Origin: Sacculina carcini
Taxonomy: Eukaryota; Arthropoda; Thecostraca; Sacculinidae
Reading direction: 5' to 3'
DNA length: 64,000 bases
Assembly: GCA_916048095.2 (NCBI GenBank)
Contig: OU696592.1
Span: 225,626 to 289,625 of the forward strand
Position numbers and translations under genes: made by a program. Within the stretch, counting starts at the first letter, position 1, and each line of letters opens with the position of its first letter. The notes beneath the pieces are model-generated. The model was given only the letters and a program-made list of their open reading frames with translations, was not told the origin of the DNA and ran no database searches. This document shows, piece after piece, positions 1 through 10,612 of this stretch.

Positions 1-232
1 TTTGATGAAGAAATATCCTCACTCCACATTTCTACACCTGATTAAATTACATAAAATAATCACATATTAGAATAATCACAAACATTTCCCTCGGAAAACA
101 CAATTAAATACAGAGCGGCTACATAACAAATGCCGCTCAAAGCCAGCAATGCAAGTGACAGCAGTCTCAATAAACATAGTGCTGTCGAGTCAATCATATG
201 TCATGTCGCACGGCAACAGTCGTGTTGTTGCA

Positions 233-480
233 CTGCGTGGTGTAGTTGCTAGCACAGCCGCCTCACAAGTGGGAGGTCCGGGGTTCTAAACCCGGCGGAG
301 GAGAACTTATCTGGACGAATTCTCTAATCCAACAGCCCCTGTCCACCCAGCAGTAAATGATGGTACCAGATATCAGTCATGAGTTGTGTCATGCATTCTG
401 GGGAGGTGGCCCTCTCTAATACGTCTTCCATTATTGTGGCGCCATAGCGTGGAGGGTCGGTTCTGCGGTGTTCTCGGTTC
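233..480 (+). mobile_element. tRNA-derived SINE, family A, copy 1
   Basis: The head looks like a tRNA gene with an A-box-like TGGTGTAGTTGCTAGC and the B box GGTTCTAAACC near 282-292. It lacks a complementary acceptor stem, so it is a SINE and not a tRNA. The body contains GATGGTACCAGATATCAGTC and GGTGGCCCTCTCTAATACG. The same body occurs inverted at 25785-26000, which shows it is dispersed. Confidence 0.75.
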
Positions 481-592
481 ACCTGTGTGTTCATAAGCTC
501 TGGCTTGTTGCCGTGTAGCAGCTGTCACTTGACACGTTTAACCCTGAACAGCTGAGCCAGCTGATGCCGGGGAGCGAGCGAGTGGCACTTGC

Positions 593-829
593 CTGCAGTA
601 GATGTTTGACGTGACGACTGGCGGCAGACAGGATGAGTTTGTGACAGTGAAGTTGCCGACCCTGACAGGCTATTGTCAGGTCACATAACTGCTGCTCGCT
701 CAAACACTCGCACATGGCTCGCAAGAAACTCGCCTGGTGGTTGTTCCAGCGCAACAACAACTGCGCACACATGACTGCCTGTCTGTATGTCCGTCTGCTG
801 GCGAGTGTATGTGACCGACGCAGCCTGTG
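593..829 (-). CDS. BTB/POZ domain protein, first coding exon (partial gene)
   Basis: From an ATG at 772 the exon encodes MCAQLLLRWNNHQASFLRAM and CDLTIACQGRQLHCHKLILS, the start of a BTB/POZ dimerisation domain (LRWNN, D-LT-C, H-K-LS motifs). BTB proteins with this LRWNN opening are typical of the arthropod ttk/bab/lola group, usually DNA-binding transcription factors; that function is inferred. The exon ends in HVKHLLQ at the GC donor CTGCAG|GCAAGT (593/592), so the rest of the domain lies left of the window. A (TG)n tract ending CGCACAG (sense) precedes 829 and may be the acceptor, in which case 829-773 is 5' UTR. Confidence 0.72.
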
Positions 830-835
830 CGACAC

Positions 836-852
836 ACACACACACACACACA
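836..852. repeat. (CA)n microsatellite upstream of the BTB exon
   Basis: Pure CA on the plus strand reads as TG in the sense of the BTB gene and abuts the likely acceptor CGCACAG. Confidence 0.9.
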
Positions 853-937
853 CACCCCGTCACCAGATGAAAACATACTGACTGAAGCAACAAATATACG
901 CTCAACAACAGACACACAAATGAAACAATACAACCTC

Positions 938-1312
938 AGTTATCATTAATAAAACCTGAGTTATTATTAATAAAACCTGAGTTATCATTAATACAACCTG
1001 AGTTATCATTAATACAACCTGAGTTATCATTAATAAAACCTGAGTTATCATTAATAAAACCTGAGTTATCATTAATACAACCTGAGTTATCATTAATAAA
1101 ACCTGAGTTATTATTAATACAACCTGAGTTATCATTAATACAACCTGATTTATCATTAATACAACCAGAGTTATCATGAATAAAACCTGAGTTATTATTA
1201 ATAAAACCTGAGTTATCATTAATACAACCAGAGTTATCATTAATAAAACCTGAGTTATCATTAATACAACCAGAGTTATCATTAATAAAACCTGAGTTAT
1301 CATTAATCAACC
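938..1312. repeat. 21-bp minisatellite, about 18 copies
   Basis: The unit resembles AACCTGAGTTATCATTAATA, with a C/A variant and some TTATTATT units. The 21-bp period gives frames repeating every seven residues. On the minus strand each unit contains AACTCAGGTT. Confidence 0.95.
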
Positions 1313-4270
1313 GTGCTCATTGATGCAAATATATGACAAACCAGATCTACTTGATCTTCCATCTACCACATGGAACCTACACACACACCTACACATTGTT
1401 GTTGTTTTCGTTAGGCGCTTCAGCTGGAATCGACCATTTAGCGCCGTTCAACGATTGGTGCCGGATAAGGATAAACTCAGATTAAATTGAGTTATTTCAA
1501 TGGAAACGCAATGATTGTAAAATGTCGCAACGTATAATAAGATGTCTGGTGAGGTCAATTTCGGTCGGTTTGTTCCGGTTCGTAGTCACATTCAGCGTCG
1601 CACGTTGGCGTGTATTTTCTCTACAGTGTATTGGTGAGTCTCGGCCCAGTTAGAAACATGACCAGTGTCTTTTTAATTAGCGGATGCTTCGGCTCTATTG
1701 TGATGGGAATGTTTCTTGCGATATGAGTGATTATGAGTGCGAGCAGACGCGTATTTATGACAGTATAAAATGATATGGGGAATGGTCACACGGCAATGAC
1801 ATACGCTGCACATCGGCGGTACCTGCCTAGCCAGGTGGCTGCCTAGCCAGGAGGTAGCGGTGCGTCAATGCCGTGTGCCCCAGTCTCAACCGGGCCACTG
1901 CTCGTTCTAGTGGTCTCTTCCCAGAGACGGTAGTGGACCATGGCCTCGACACCTCGGTGATCTTTGGTAGCAAATACCTGTTTGCCAAGTGCTTTGTGGT
2001 GCGCCACGTGCAACAGCGTCACGCACCACTTGGGGGAGCCTGCCAGAAGCACACGCGCAGTGTCCTCTGCTTTTGCATCAATGCGTATGTGTGTATTACT
2101 CATTGTCATTGTCCTCTGATTATGTGAGCGCGGTGCAATTGTATGCATGTGTGTCGGCATCGTATGTCACAATATACAGTCGGTCCAGATGAATCGTCCT
2201 GCTTACATGCCAGACGCCACAGCTTCCATTGTGTGCGTATTGAGGCGTTCACTTGTCGTCTTGCCAGGTTTTTATGTTTGTTTTTGTTCTGCTAAACAGG
2301 ACTGTGATCGGCCAGTTCAACGCTGACTTGGCTTATCTATCTGCTGCCTCATTTCCGCGTATGTTCTTGTGACCATAAATATTGTGGCCCCACTGGCATA
2401 CAGCTCTGGGTTGAAGACCACTGGCCAGTTCGACTGGTTGTGTTTGTGCGTACGCAAGAGAGAGTCAGTGTACCAGTTGGTGCGTGTGTGGAAGTGTGCA
2501 TGTATGTTTGTATGTATGTTTGTGTGTGTTACGTGTGTCCTGTTCTTGTGTTCCTTTATCGTTACTCATTCACTTGCTCGTGTCGCTTCATCGCAGTACA
2601 TCGTGATAATTCATCTGTGTATTCATTGCTGCTACATATGTGCATTGTCGGTCGTGCGCTTCCATAATCCTATTCTCTTCTAAAATTTGAGGAATAAAAT
2701 CGATGTGCAATAGGTAAAATCGCGGATTTCGCGGCCACGTTATATTTCTGGTAGTAAATAAAAATGTTGGTCGTAAATATGCATTTCTCGTTTCATTGCA
2801 CGCAAATCTATGTCAAAAATTGGCAATGCCATATAAATACTGAGAGAAAGTGAATAAAAAAGAAGCCAACAAATAGTGATAAAAATCGGCAAATAGTGCA
2901 TAATTAAATTTATAATCAATGATACATTACTGATTGACAAATGAATTTCGAACGAATCATATTGATCGCTCAGATTGAGTGAAACATATTTTGAAGTGTT
3001 CATAAAAACTGAACACATGGAGGATATACATTCACTATTATGTTAATTTAATAATGAACTCATTCAAATGTCGTTTTATTCACTCAAAATTGCTCATTTC
3101 AGATGAGATTGGCGTGCCCGTTGCAAGCAGAGAAATAATTGAAATTTACTAGCAGAAGATTAATTTTAAATAACTTCATTTTAATTTTTGAGCAATGTGT
3201 TTAATTTTTGTACACAAGACAGGACGGAGAAATTCGACAGCTTGTTCAAATATTTATCATGTTGAATTCAAATGGGATAAGCCAATTTACATTCAGAAAA
3301 TACATTTAACCACACCGTGTTGTTGTGTGGGAATCTCATGATAATTCAATAAACTGAGTTATCTAAATGACTTCAGATAATGCATCTACAACTTCTGACA
3401 GACTTGAAACAAGTTATTCGGGGGCGCCAAATGATCTGACAAGCCCCTAAAACACCAATTATCATAATCAGACAATCTATTCGCTAAAATATCATAGCAA
3501 CTCCCACCAAATTTTTAGAAACTCCCTTCAATGAAATAATACCTACAGCCACCAATCCAATAGCCATAAATGTAAAACTGCTTGTGCAATTTTTAAACGT
3601 ATACCCGAAGACGTACGTTCATACTGATTCCTCCGCAAAACAAACCAATTAACATTTTTTTTTTCACATAGATAGGATTACTTCAGCAACAGTGTTGAAT
3701 ATAAACAAGAAAACAATAGCGTACAATATAAAGCGAAACCAAGCGCAGACACAATATGAAAATCCCAAGAAAAGCATGAAAACTAAACCAAAACTGACTG
3801 AAAAGAACAGTTAGAAAACCAGGAAGAAACATAAATATTTCGTTCCTACGTTGAACATGACAACTTAATCCATACTCACCGACTACGAACTACTGAACAA
3901 AAACCATCGTAATCACTATGGACTGATAAAACATCAATAACATGGCGACAGTCGGTGAAATGCGGCAAAAACTACTTCAAAGTGACGTTGAAGTTGTTAA
4001 GACACATCCACAGTAAATGTAATATTTGTTGTGGTATAGCTTCATGTATACATGATACACATGATAGCACCGTTATCTTGGCTGGCACATTTGTCATATA
4101 ATTATTCATGTTATTTCAGTTGTACGTTTCCGTAAGTGATCAAAGATCGGAGAGTTTGACAGTGTTTGATACCGCTCGGCTACCGAACCGGATACATTTA
4201 TATACGACATTCATGAACACGATACATATATGCATGTACACATTCACTTACCAACTTTCCGCTCATATTA
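1313..4270. other. Region without recognisable genes
   Basis: Apart from the doubtful frame at 1843-2109, I see only AT-rich, stop-dense sequence and short GT-rich stretches (2440-2560). No transposon termini or coding exons could be supported. Confidence 0.6.
1843..2109 (-). CDS. Hypothetical open reading frame, coding status uncertain
   Basis: From an ATG at 2109 a frame of 88 codons runs MTMSNTHIRIDAKAEDTARV to IDAPLPPG and stop. It has balanced composition with VLLAGSPKWCVTLLHVAHH. The opposite strand is also open over most of this span, so the openness may reflect local GC content. I recognise no family. It could be an exon of the BTB gene, a transposon remnant or chance. Confidence 0.25.
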   Translation of the reverse strand: MTMSNTHIRIDAKAEDTARVLLAGSPKWCVTLLHVAHHKALGKQVFATKDHRGVEAMVHYRLWEETTRTSSGPVETGAHGIDAPLPPG

Positions 4271-4273
4271 CAT

Positions 4274-4336
4274 ACTAGCGACAAGTTCCGCACTTCGTGC
4301 GGTTATGGTCGCTAGTAGATCCGCACTACGTGCGTC
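4274..4336. repeat. Palindromic stem-loop element, copy 1
   Basis: ACTAGCGAC (4274-4282) pairs with GTCGCTAGT (4308-4316). Inside is the hairpin CCGCAC-TTC-GTGCGG, and a second hairpin CGCAC-TAC-GTGCG follows at about 4322. An almost identical copy lies at 5634. Confidence 0.85.
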
Positions 4337-4436
4337 TCGTAGCTTCGTTTGTAGTATTGTAAGTGATGCGGTCGCCTTGAGTTTTGTCTGGGATAGCAAT
4401 GCAAATATGATGATAATGCACTTGAAGCAAACGAGT

Positions 4437-6890
4437 AACCACATATAATTCAATAAGTAGTGTAGGCATATAAAATTCAAGTGTTCATACTCACATTGAG
4501 TCGGATACGCGCTTCAACTATTAGTGCCAAAGGCACGCGAATATTGGTATTATGGTTCTGGTATGTTTAACCAGCCTGCGACAGAATCGCCGTCTGATCA
4601 TCAAAATGTTGCACAATCCGTGTGCACGACATTATATAAGTTCGCATCGCACATACAGACGCACACGCATACAAACACTGGCTGCACACGTGTTCGTTCA
4701 TAGAATTTCGGCACACGGACACACATACCAATACAAAATGCAAAACGGTATCGTGTGTGCAATTCCTGGGAAGAATTGCAAAATTATGCAAGAACAGTTC
4801 GCAGAAAAGATGTGGTGGCAATCTGGCAGGAAAGTTTCTAGCAATCGCTCAACTGAATGACAAAAGTGTGTAGAATAAAGGTAAAAACAAACACCAATAG
4901 AAAAATATATGATAATTACAATTACAATATTGGTAAGCTACACATATACACTTGAAAAACGCTTCTGGAACACGCACATGCACGACGATGTACTTAATTA
5001 AACACTCCGTTTTACTACGCACTCTGCACGCCACTGTGCATTTGCAAACGCTCGCTGCAATGCACGTGAGTCATGGTATATCGACACACAGACACACACA
5101 CCAATATATACATCAGTGTGCCGTTCTGTACACTGTGTATGTATGTGTGTGTGTGTGTACGTGTACCTGTATGTGTGTGTGTGTGTGTGCATCTATGTCA
5201 GTGTGTATGTGAGTGTGTGTGTGTGCATGTATGTCAGTGTGTATGTGAGTGTGTGTGTGCCTGAGGTGGCAATCTCGCATGGGCGTTTCTAGCAATCGCT
5301 CAACTGAATGGCGCAGTGTGTAGAATAATGGTGAAAAACAAACACCGGTAGAAAAATAAATGTTGATTACAATTACAATATTGGTAAGCTACACATATCC
5401 ACTCGAAAAACGCCTGTGGAACACGCACATGCACGACAATGTACTTATTTAAACACTCTGTTTTACTACGCACTCTGCACGCCACTGGGCATTTGCAAAC
5501 GCTCGCTGCAAACGCTCGCTGCAATGCACGTGAGTCATGGCATATCGACACACAGACACACACACCAATATATATACACCAATGTGCCGTTCTGCACACA
5601 CACTCACACACGTACGTTGAGCTTTATTATTATACTAGCGACAAGTTCCGCACTTCGTGCGGTTATGGTCGCTAGTAGATCCGCACTACGTGCGTCTCGA
5701 AAATAACAAGTGCAACCACATATAATTCAATAAGTAGTGTAGGCATATAAAATTCAAGTGTTCATACTCACATTGAGTCGGATACGCGCTTCAACTATTA
5801 GTGCCAAAGGCACGCGAATATTGGTATTATGGTTCTGGTATGTTTAACCAGCCTGCGACAGAATCGCCGTCTGATCATCAAAATGTTGCACAATCCGTGT
5901 GCACGACATTATATAAGTTCGCATCGCACATACAGACGCACACGCATACAAACACTGGCTGCACACGTGTTCGTTCATAGAATTTCGGCACACGGACACA
6001 CATACCAATACAAAATGCAAAACGGTATCGTGTGTGCAATTCCTGGGAAGAATTGCAAAATTATGCAAGAACAGTTCGCAGAAAAGATGTGGTGGCAATC
6101 TGGCAGGGAAGTTTCTAGCAATCGCTCAACTGAATGACAAAAGTGTGTAGAATAAAGGTAAAAAACAAACACCAATAGAAAAATATATGATAATTACAAT
6201 TACAATATTGGTAAGCTACACATATACACTTGAAAAACGCTTCTGGAACACGCACATGCACGACGATGTACTTAATTAAACACTCCGTTTTACTACGCAC
6301 TCTGCACGCCACTGTGCATTTGCGAACGCTCGCTGCAATGCACGTGAGTCATGGTATATCGACACACAGACACACACACCAATATATACATCAGTGTGCC
6401 GTTCTGTACACTGTGTATGTATGTGTGTGTGTGTGTGTGTACGTGTACCTGTATGTGTATGTGTGTGTGTGTGTGCATGTATGTCAGTGTGTATGTGAGT
6501 GTGTGTGTGCCTGAGGTGACAATCTCGCATGGGCGTTTCTAGCAATCGCTCAACTGAATGGCGCAGTGTGTAGAATAATGGTGAAAAACACCAGTAGAAA
6601 AATAAATGTTAATTACAATTACAATATTGGTAAGCTACACATATCCACTCGAAAAACGCCTGTGGAACACGCACATGCACGACAATGTACTTATTTAAAC
6701 ACTCTGTTTTACTACGCACTCTGCACGCCACTGGGCATTTGCAAACGCTCGCTGCAAACGCTCGCTGCAATGCACGTGAGTCATGGCATATCGACACACA
6801 GACACACACACCAATATACACCAATGTGCCGTTCTGCACACACACTCACTCACTCACTCACACATGTACGTTGAGCTTTATTATTATAGA
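4437..6890. repeat. Tandem duplication of about 1.2 kb (offset 1277) with internal duplication
   Basis: 4437-5633 and 5714-6890 are nearly identical over long stretches, for example from AACCACATATAATTCAATAA onward. Each copy contains two diverged versions of a roughly 220-bp module (starting near 4926, 5379, 6203 and 6620) that share GGTAAGCTACACATAT and TCTGCACGCCACTG. The apparent frames over this block are mirror images and repeats, so no gene is called. Confidence 0.9.
5634..5700. repeat. Palindromic stem-loop element, copy 2
   Basis: Same nested hairpins as at 4274-4336. It sits between the two copies of the 1.2 kb tandem duplication. Confidence 0.85.
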
Positions 6891-6905
6891 TAAGATACCA
6901 GTGGT

Positions 6906-7163
6906 CAGAGCCGTAGCAACCCCCCCGTACCCCCCGGCCGGGGAGGGCCCCGAGTGTTGAGGGGCCCCGTTGCTTCACGTATGACATTAAAATTTATCAT
7001 ATTTATTATGTATAGCCTTTACCTTTTTGCTCAGATGTTTCCACCTGAGCGTGTATGATGTGATTATGTATAATAAATATATTCATTATTTGATGGTTTA
7101 TTTATAATGGGGGCCCCAAGTGTTGCCTTCGGGGGGGCCTCATAAGTCCTCGCAACGGCTCTG
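6906..7163. mobile_element. hAT-type MITE, copy 1, with 8-bp target duplication
   Basis: Terminal inverted repeats are CAGAGCCGTAGCAA and TCGCAACGGCTCTG. The 8-bp direct repeat CCAGTGGT flanks it at 6898-6905 and 7164-7171, the duplication length of hAT transposons. The ends are rich in C and G runs and there is no coding capacity. The target was the terminal CAGTGGT of the hAT-like element to its right. Confidence 0.88.
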
Positions 7164-7334
7164 CCAGTGGTTCCCAGCCTTTTCTAGTTTGCGGCACCCT
7201 TGACAAGCCTTTCAAAAGTTCGCGGCATCCTTATATGGAAATACATATTTAAAACCCCGTTGTTATTATTATATTTACTTTCATTTCGACATTTAGCATC
7301 GGTGTAACAACGCCTTATACATAGATATGACGAT

Positions 7335-7583
7335 TGTAGTGTTGTCCAATAGGCACACAACAAGCCTACACACACAGCTATCGTTCATCACCATATTTGG
7401 AAGTGTTCATCGTGTCACCCAGTGTTCAGTGTATGTATTGTGTATGCGTGTATGTGTGTATGTCACAACTGTGACCCTTGTTACAGTCAGTCTGATGCTA
7501 GCCTCGCTTGGGCTTACTTCAATATAACCACTCGGGTGTTCTGTGTGTTTCTCGTCAATCAGAGGCGACACAAGAACATTACA
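7335..7583 (+). repeat. 5' LTR
   Basis: TG...CA ends, 249 bp, about 98% identical to 9032-9280 by direct reading. Confidence 0.93.
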
Positions 7584-7629
7584 TTTTGGCGACGAGTCTT
7601 TCCTACGCGGATATTTTATTTTGTCCATC

Positions 7630-8934
7630 ATGAATATTGAGGGCGTGTCACCACCGTCTGCGTTTATGGTCATGCCAGGTAAGCCGCAGACTCCCTGGAA
7701 CACTTGGATATTTTCTTTTGAGAATTATCTCATTGTTGTTGGTGGAGAATCATTTTCTGACACTCGGCGCCGCGCACTGCTTCTGCATTGCGTGGGTGCC
7801 GAGGCCCAAAGAGTTTATAACTCCTTGCCTGCGAGTCCCAAGCAAGAGGGCGAGTTCGAGTACGAGCAAGCCAAGAGACGTCTGCAAGAGTTCTTCACTC
7901 CAGCAACAAACGTCATTGCTGAACGCTTCATGTTTCGCCAACGCAAGCAAAACCCCCACGAGTCAACAGCCGAGTATGTGTCTGCTCTGCGCGAGTTGTC
8001 TGCCAGATGTCAGTTTTCTACGCTTTGTGATGAAATGATTCGCGACCAAGTCGTGGAACACACACGTCATCCCAGACTGAGAGAGCGGTTTCTTCAGGAC
8101 AACCAGCTGACACTGTCGTCGCTGCTGTCAATCGCCGAGGCGTACGAGCTCGCTCTGCAGCACACAGCCGTTATGACGAATTCCATCCATGCTGTGAATA
8201 AAATCCAGTCATCGCACAAACATCACACCAAGCAAGGTAAAACAGCCAACTGCGCACACTGTGGCAAGAAGCATCAGCTGCCCAGACAACAGTTCTGCCC
8301 TGCACGCTCGTCTACATGTCACTCATGTGGCCGCACCGGACACTGGTCCAGCGTCTGTCAGGCGACACGCCATCACAGGACCAGCGGGTCAGTCAACAGC
8401 ACATTCAGTGAGAGCAATCCGGTGAAGGGCGTCACAATTCTTGCCTGCACATCATCCACATCAGAGAAGATCACCTGTGCAGCTAATTTGAAACTGAAGG
8501 AGTCAGGAGCAGAGGCGCGTACGACACTCCAACTTGACACAGGCGCTAGTGCGTCGATTCTCAGTTTGCCGCTGGCTAAGAGAATGTTCAGAGGAGTAGC
8601 AGTACACCAAACACTCACCCAACTGTACGGTCTGGGTCGACAACGACTAAAGGTTGTGGGAATTCTGCCTGCCACCGTCACTGTGCAAAATCGTACAATT
8701 CACATCAATTTCTATGTGGTGGACACAACAACTGAAGGTCTACTGGGCATGGACGCAATCACCAGCCTGGGCCTAACTATCTACCGAGGCAACAGAGGTC
8801 AAAACGCGGTCACAGAACTCAGCAGCAGCTGCAGTACAGGGCAAAGGCTCACACACCCCCAGTCGTCACGTCACCGTCTCATTTTCAGCACGGTAGGAGG
8901 ACACGGTCAGCTACAGCAATGCCGCAGACGGTAG
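7630..8934 (+). CDS. Gag-protease polyprotein of LTR retrotransposon
   Basis: A 435-residue frame from the ATG at 7630, chosen because it lies after the LTR and candidate primer-binding site; the frame itself opens earlier at 7543 in the LTR. The capsid-like helical region has LLLHCVGAEAQRVYNSLP and RRLQEFFTP. A zinc knuckle follows: an irregular CAHCGKKH and a canonical CHSCGRTGHWSSVC (C-x2-C-x4-H-x4-C). An aspartic protease comes next, with the LQLDTGASASIL active site and LLGMDAI flap-side motif, as in Ty3/gypsy elements. The frame is intact, which suggests recent activity with helper functions supplied elsewhere. It ends 97 bp before the 3' LTR. Confidence 0.88.
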   Translation: MNIEGVSPPSAFMVMPGKPQTPWNTWIFSFENYLIVVGGESFSDTRRRALLLHCVGAEAQRVYNSLPASPKQEGEFEYEQAKRRLQEFFTPATNVIAERFMFRQRKQNPHESTAEYVSALRELSARCQFSTLCDEMIRDQVVEHTRHPRLRERFLQDNQLTLSSLLSIAEAYELALQHTAVMTNSIHAVNKIQSSHKHHTKQGKTANCAHCGKKHQLPRQQFCPARSSTCHSCGRTGHWSSVCQATRHHRTSGSVNSTFSESNPVKGVTILACTSSTSEKITCAANLKLKESGAEARTTLQLDTGASASILSLPLAKRMFRGVAVHQTLTQLYGLGRQRLKVVGILPATVTVQNRTIHINFYVVDTTTEGLLGMDAITSLGLTIYRGNRGQNAVTELSSSCSTGQRLTHPQSSRHRLIFSTVGGHGQLQQCRRR

Positions 8935-9031
8935 AGAATGTGCGCGATTCCCGCTCGTCGGAGTCGTGGCTATCATCCACCTCCTGGATACGCTCATGCT
9001 CCCATACCAAATTTTTTTAAGTGAGGGGATA

Positions 9032-9280
9032 TGTAGTGTTGTCCAATAGGCACACAACAAGCCTACACACACAGCTATCGTTCATCACCATATTTGGAAG
9101 TGTTCATCGTGTCACCCAGTGTTCAGTGTATGTATTGTGTATGCGTGTATGTGTGTATGTCACAACTGTGAGCCTTGTTACAGTCAGTCTGATGCTAGCC
9201 TCGCTTGGGTGTGCTTCAATATAACCACTCGGGTGTTCTGTGTGTTTCTCGCCAATCAGAGGCGACACAAGAACATTACA
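9032..9280 (+). repeat. 3' LTR
   Basis: Same length and ends as the 5' LTR, followed by the ACGAT target duplication. Confidence 0.93.
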
Positions 9281-9424
9281 ACGATTTTACTCACACTGAT
9301 CCTGCTATTACAAAAATTACATTATAATACAAATATGCAATTTTCCCCTGAATTTTGGTGGCACCCTCTATCGATCTCACGGCAGTCCTTGGTGCCGCGG
9401 CACACCGGTCAGGAATTGCTGACT

Positions 9425-10260
9425 TAGACTTTACAAACACGGGACATCACAGACATTACAGCATGATGACGCCGCAGTCAGCGTTGTGTGCGCGTACATG
9501 GAGCTGCATGAGACAGAAACGCAAACATACAGTGCAGAGGTGTATGTTCAGACTACCAACAATAACCACAAGAACAATTAATTATTCAGCTGGGTGGCGT
9601 TCTCCTCTGAGCTTCATTGATTTGGTAGGCTGCAGTTTGTAGGAGAGACCAGTTTCAACAATGCCGAACACATCGTCAGTCTTCGATTCAATTCTAATTG
9701 GAATTGAACATGTTATACGAAAATCTATATTCCTGCGTGACTCCTGTGTGAGACCTCCACTAATATTATGATACTAGACATAGACAGCCGTCTGGTTTCC
9801 CTATACCAGTACTGAGTCCGGTCCTGATAAACCACTCATCTCTACCAATCAGCCTGAAACAGCCAACTGTTGTCAGACGACAAGCTGGAGTCAGTGTATT
9901 TCGTACATCTTCCATTCAAGAATCAAACAAAACCCCGGTTTTCCGCGATTCAGAGATGCGCTATATGAGAGAAGACTAATATATTTCCCATAGAAATGTA
10001 GTAATTGTACGACACTGAACATTTATTATTCGATATATTTTTCAATATATTTGTCACAAACAAATTCAGGCAATAATAATTCAACGTATAATTATTCAAA
10101 CTGTTTAAACATAAAACATGTATAACCTGAACTAGAAGGACAAGCACACAACACAACAGGAACACAACGCCATCACAAATTCAACCAATTCAGTTTGAAA
10201 CAACACAATGAATTGACTAATAAAAAGCTCGCGTTAATTGCAATACTCCGCACGATACTG
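9425..10260. other. Gap between the hAT relic and the coiled-coil gene
   Basis: No supported gene or repeat. It is AT-rich after 9650 and probably contains the 3' UTR of the minus-strand coiled-coil gene, although no clear AATAAA was found. Confidence 0.5.
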
Positions 10261-10264
10261 GCAG

Positions 10265-10441
10265 TCAAACAGAGAGTGATTTTTTCAGCGTGTCCAGACA
10301 TTGTTGAGATTCACTGAGACAAATCTGTTTGACTGAGTCAGTGACAACTTGACCTGAATGAAGCTGGCTATTGAGACGTAATGACAGACTATCTACTGTC
10401 TTCTGAGCTTCGGCAACAGCTTGCTTGGTGCTAGTCTCACA
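10265..10441 (-). CDS. Coiled-coil gene exon 4 (stop codon)
   Basis: The acceptor GACTGTCAG follows a (TG)n tract of about 180 bp in the sense direction. The exon encodes CETSTKQAVAEAQKTVDSLS and ends LDTLKKSLSV then TGA. Phase 0 matches exon 3. Confidence 0.8.
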   Translation of the reverse strand, partial: CETSTKQAVAEAQKTVDSLSLRLNSQLHSGQVVTDSVKQICLSESQQCLDTLKKSLSV

Positions 10442-10480
10442 CTGACAGTCACACACACACACACACACACAAACACACAT

Positions 10481-10511
<31 letters not shown>

Positions 10512-10563
10512 CACATACATACACACACACACACAAACATACATACACACACACACAAACAAA

Positions 10564-10612
<49 letters not shown>

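Larger units (their letters stand above)
7335..9280 (+). mobile_element. Short LTR retrotransposon (gag-pro only) with intact target duplication
   Basis: Two 249-bp direct repeats (7335-7583 and 9032-9280) begin TGTAGT and end ATTACA. They differ at about five sites. The 5-bp duplication ACGAT flanks the element (7330-7334 and 9281-9285). TTTTGGCGACGAG after the 5' LTR is a candidate primer-binding site, and GAGGGGATA before the 3' LTR is a polypurine tract. Only gag and protease are encoded. No reverse transcriptase, RNase H or integrase is present, so it is a non-autonomous deletion derivative. Confidence 0.93.
7165..9421. mobile_element. Older hAT-like element interrupted by an LTR element
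   Basis: The left end CAGTGGTTCCCAGCC plus TTTGCGGCACCCTT, and the right end GTGCCGCGGCACACCGGT running to ATTGCTG, resemble diverged hAT terminal repeats. No clear target duplication remains. The LTR element at 7335-9280 sits inside, and the MITE at 6906 inserted at its left tip. Confidence 0.5.

Noticed and set aside
4552..6137. Two identical 102-codon plus-strand frames (4552 and 5829)
   Set aside because: They are copies made by the 1277-bp duplication, with an equally long antisense frame and no homology; identity reflects recent duplication, not selection.
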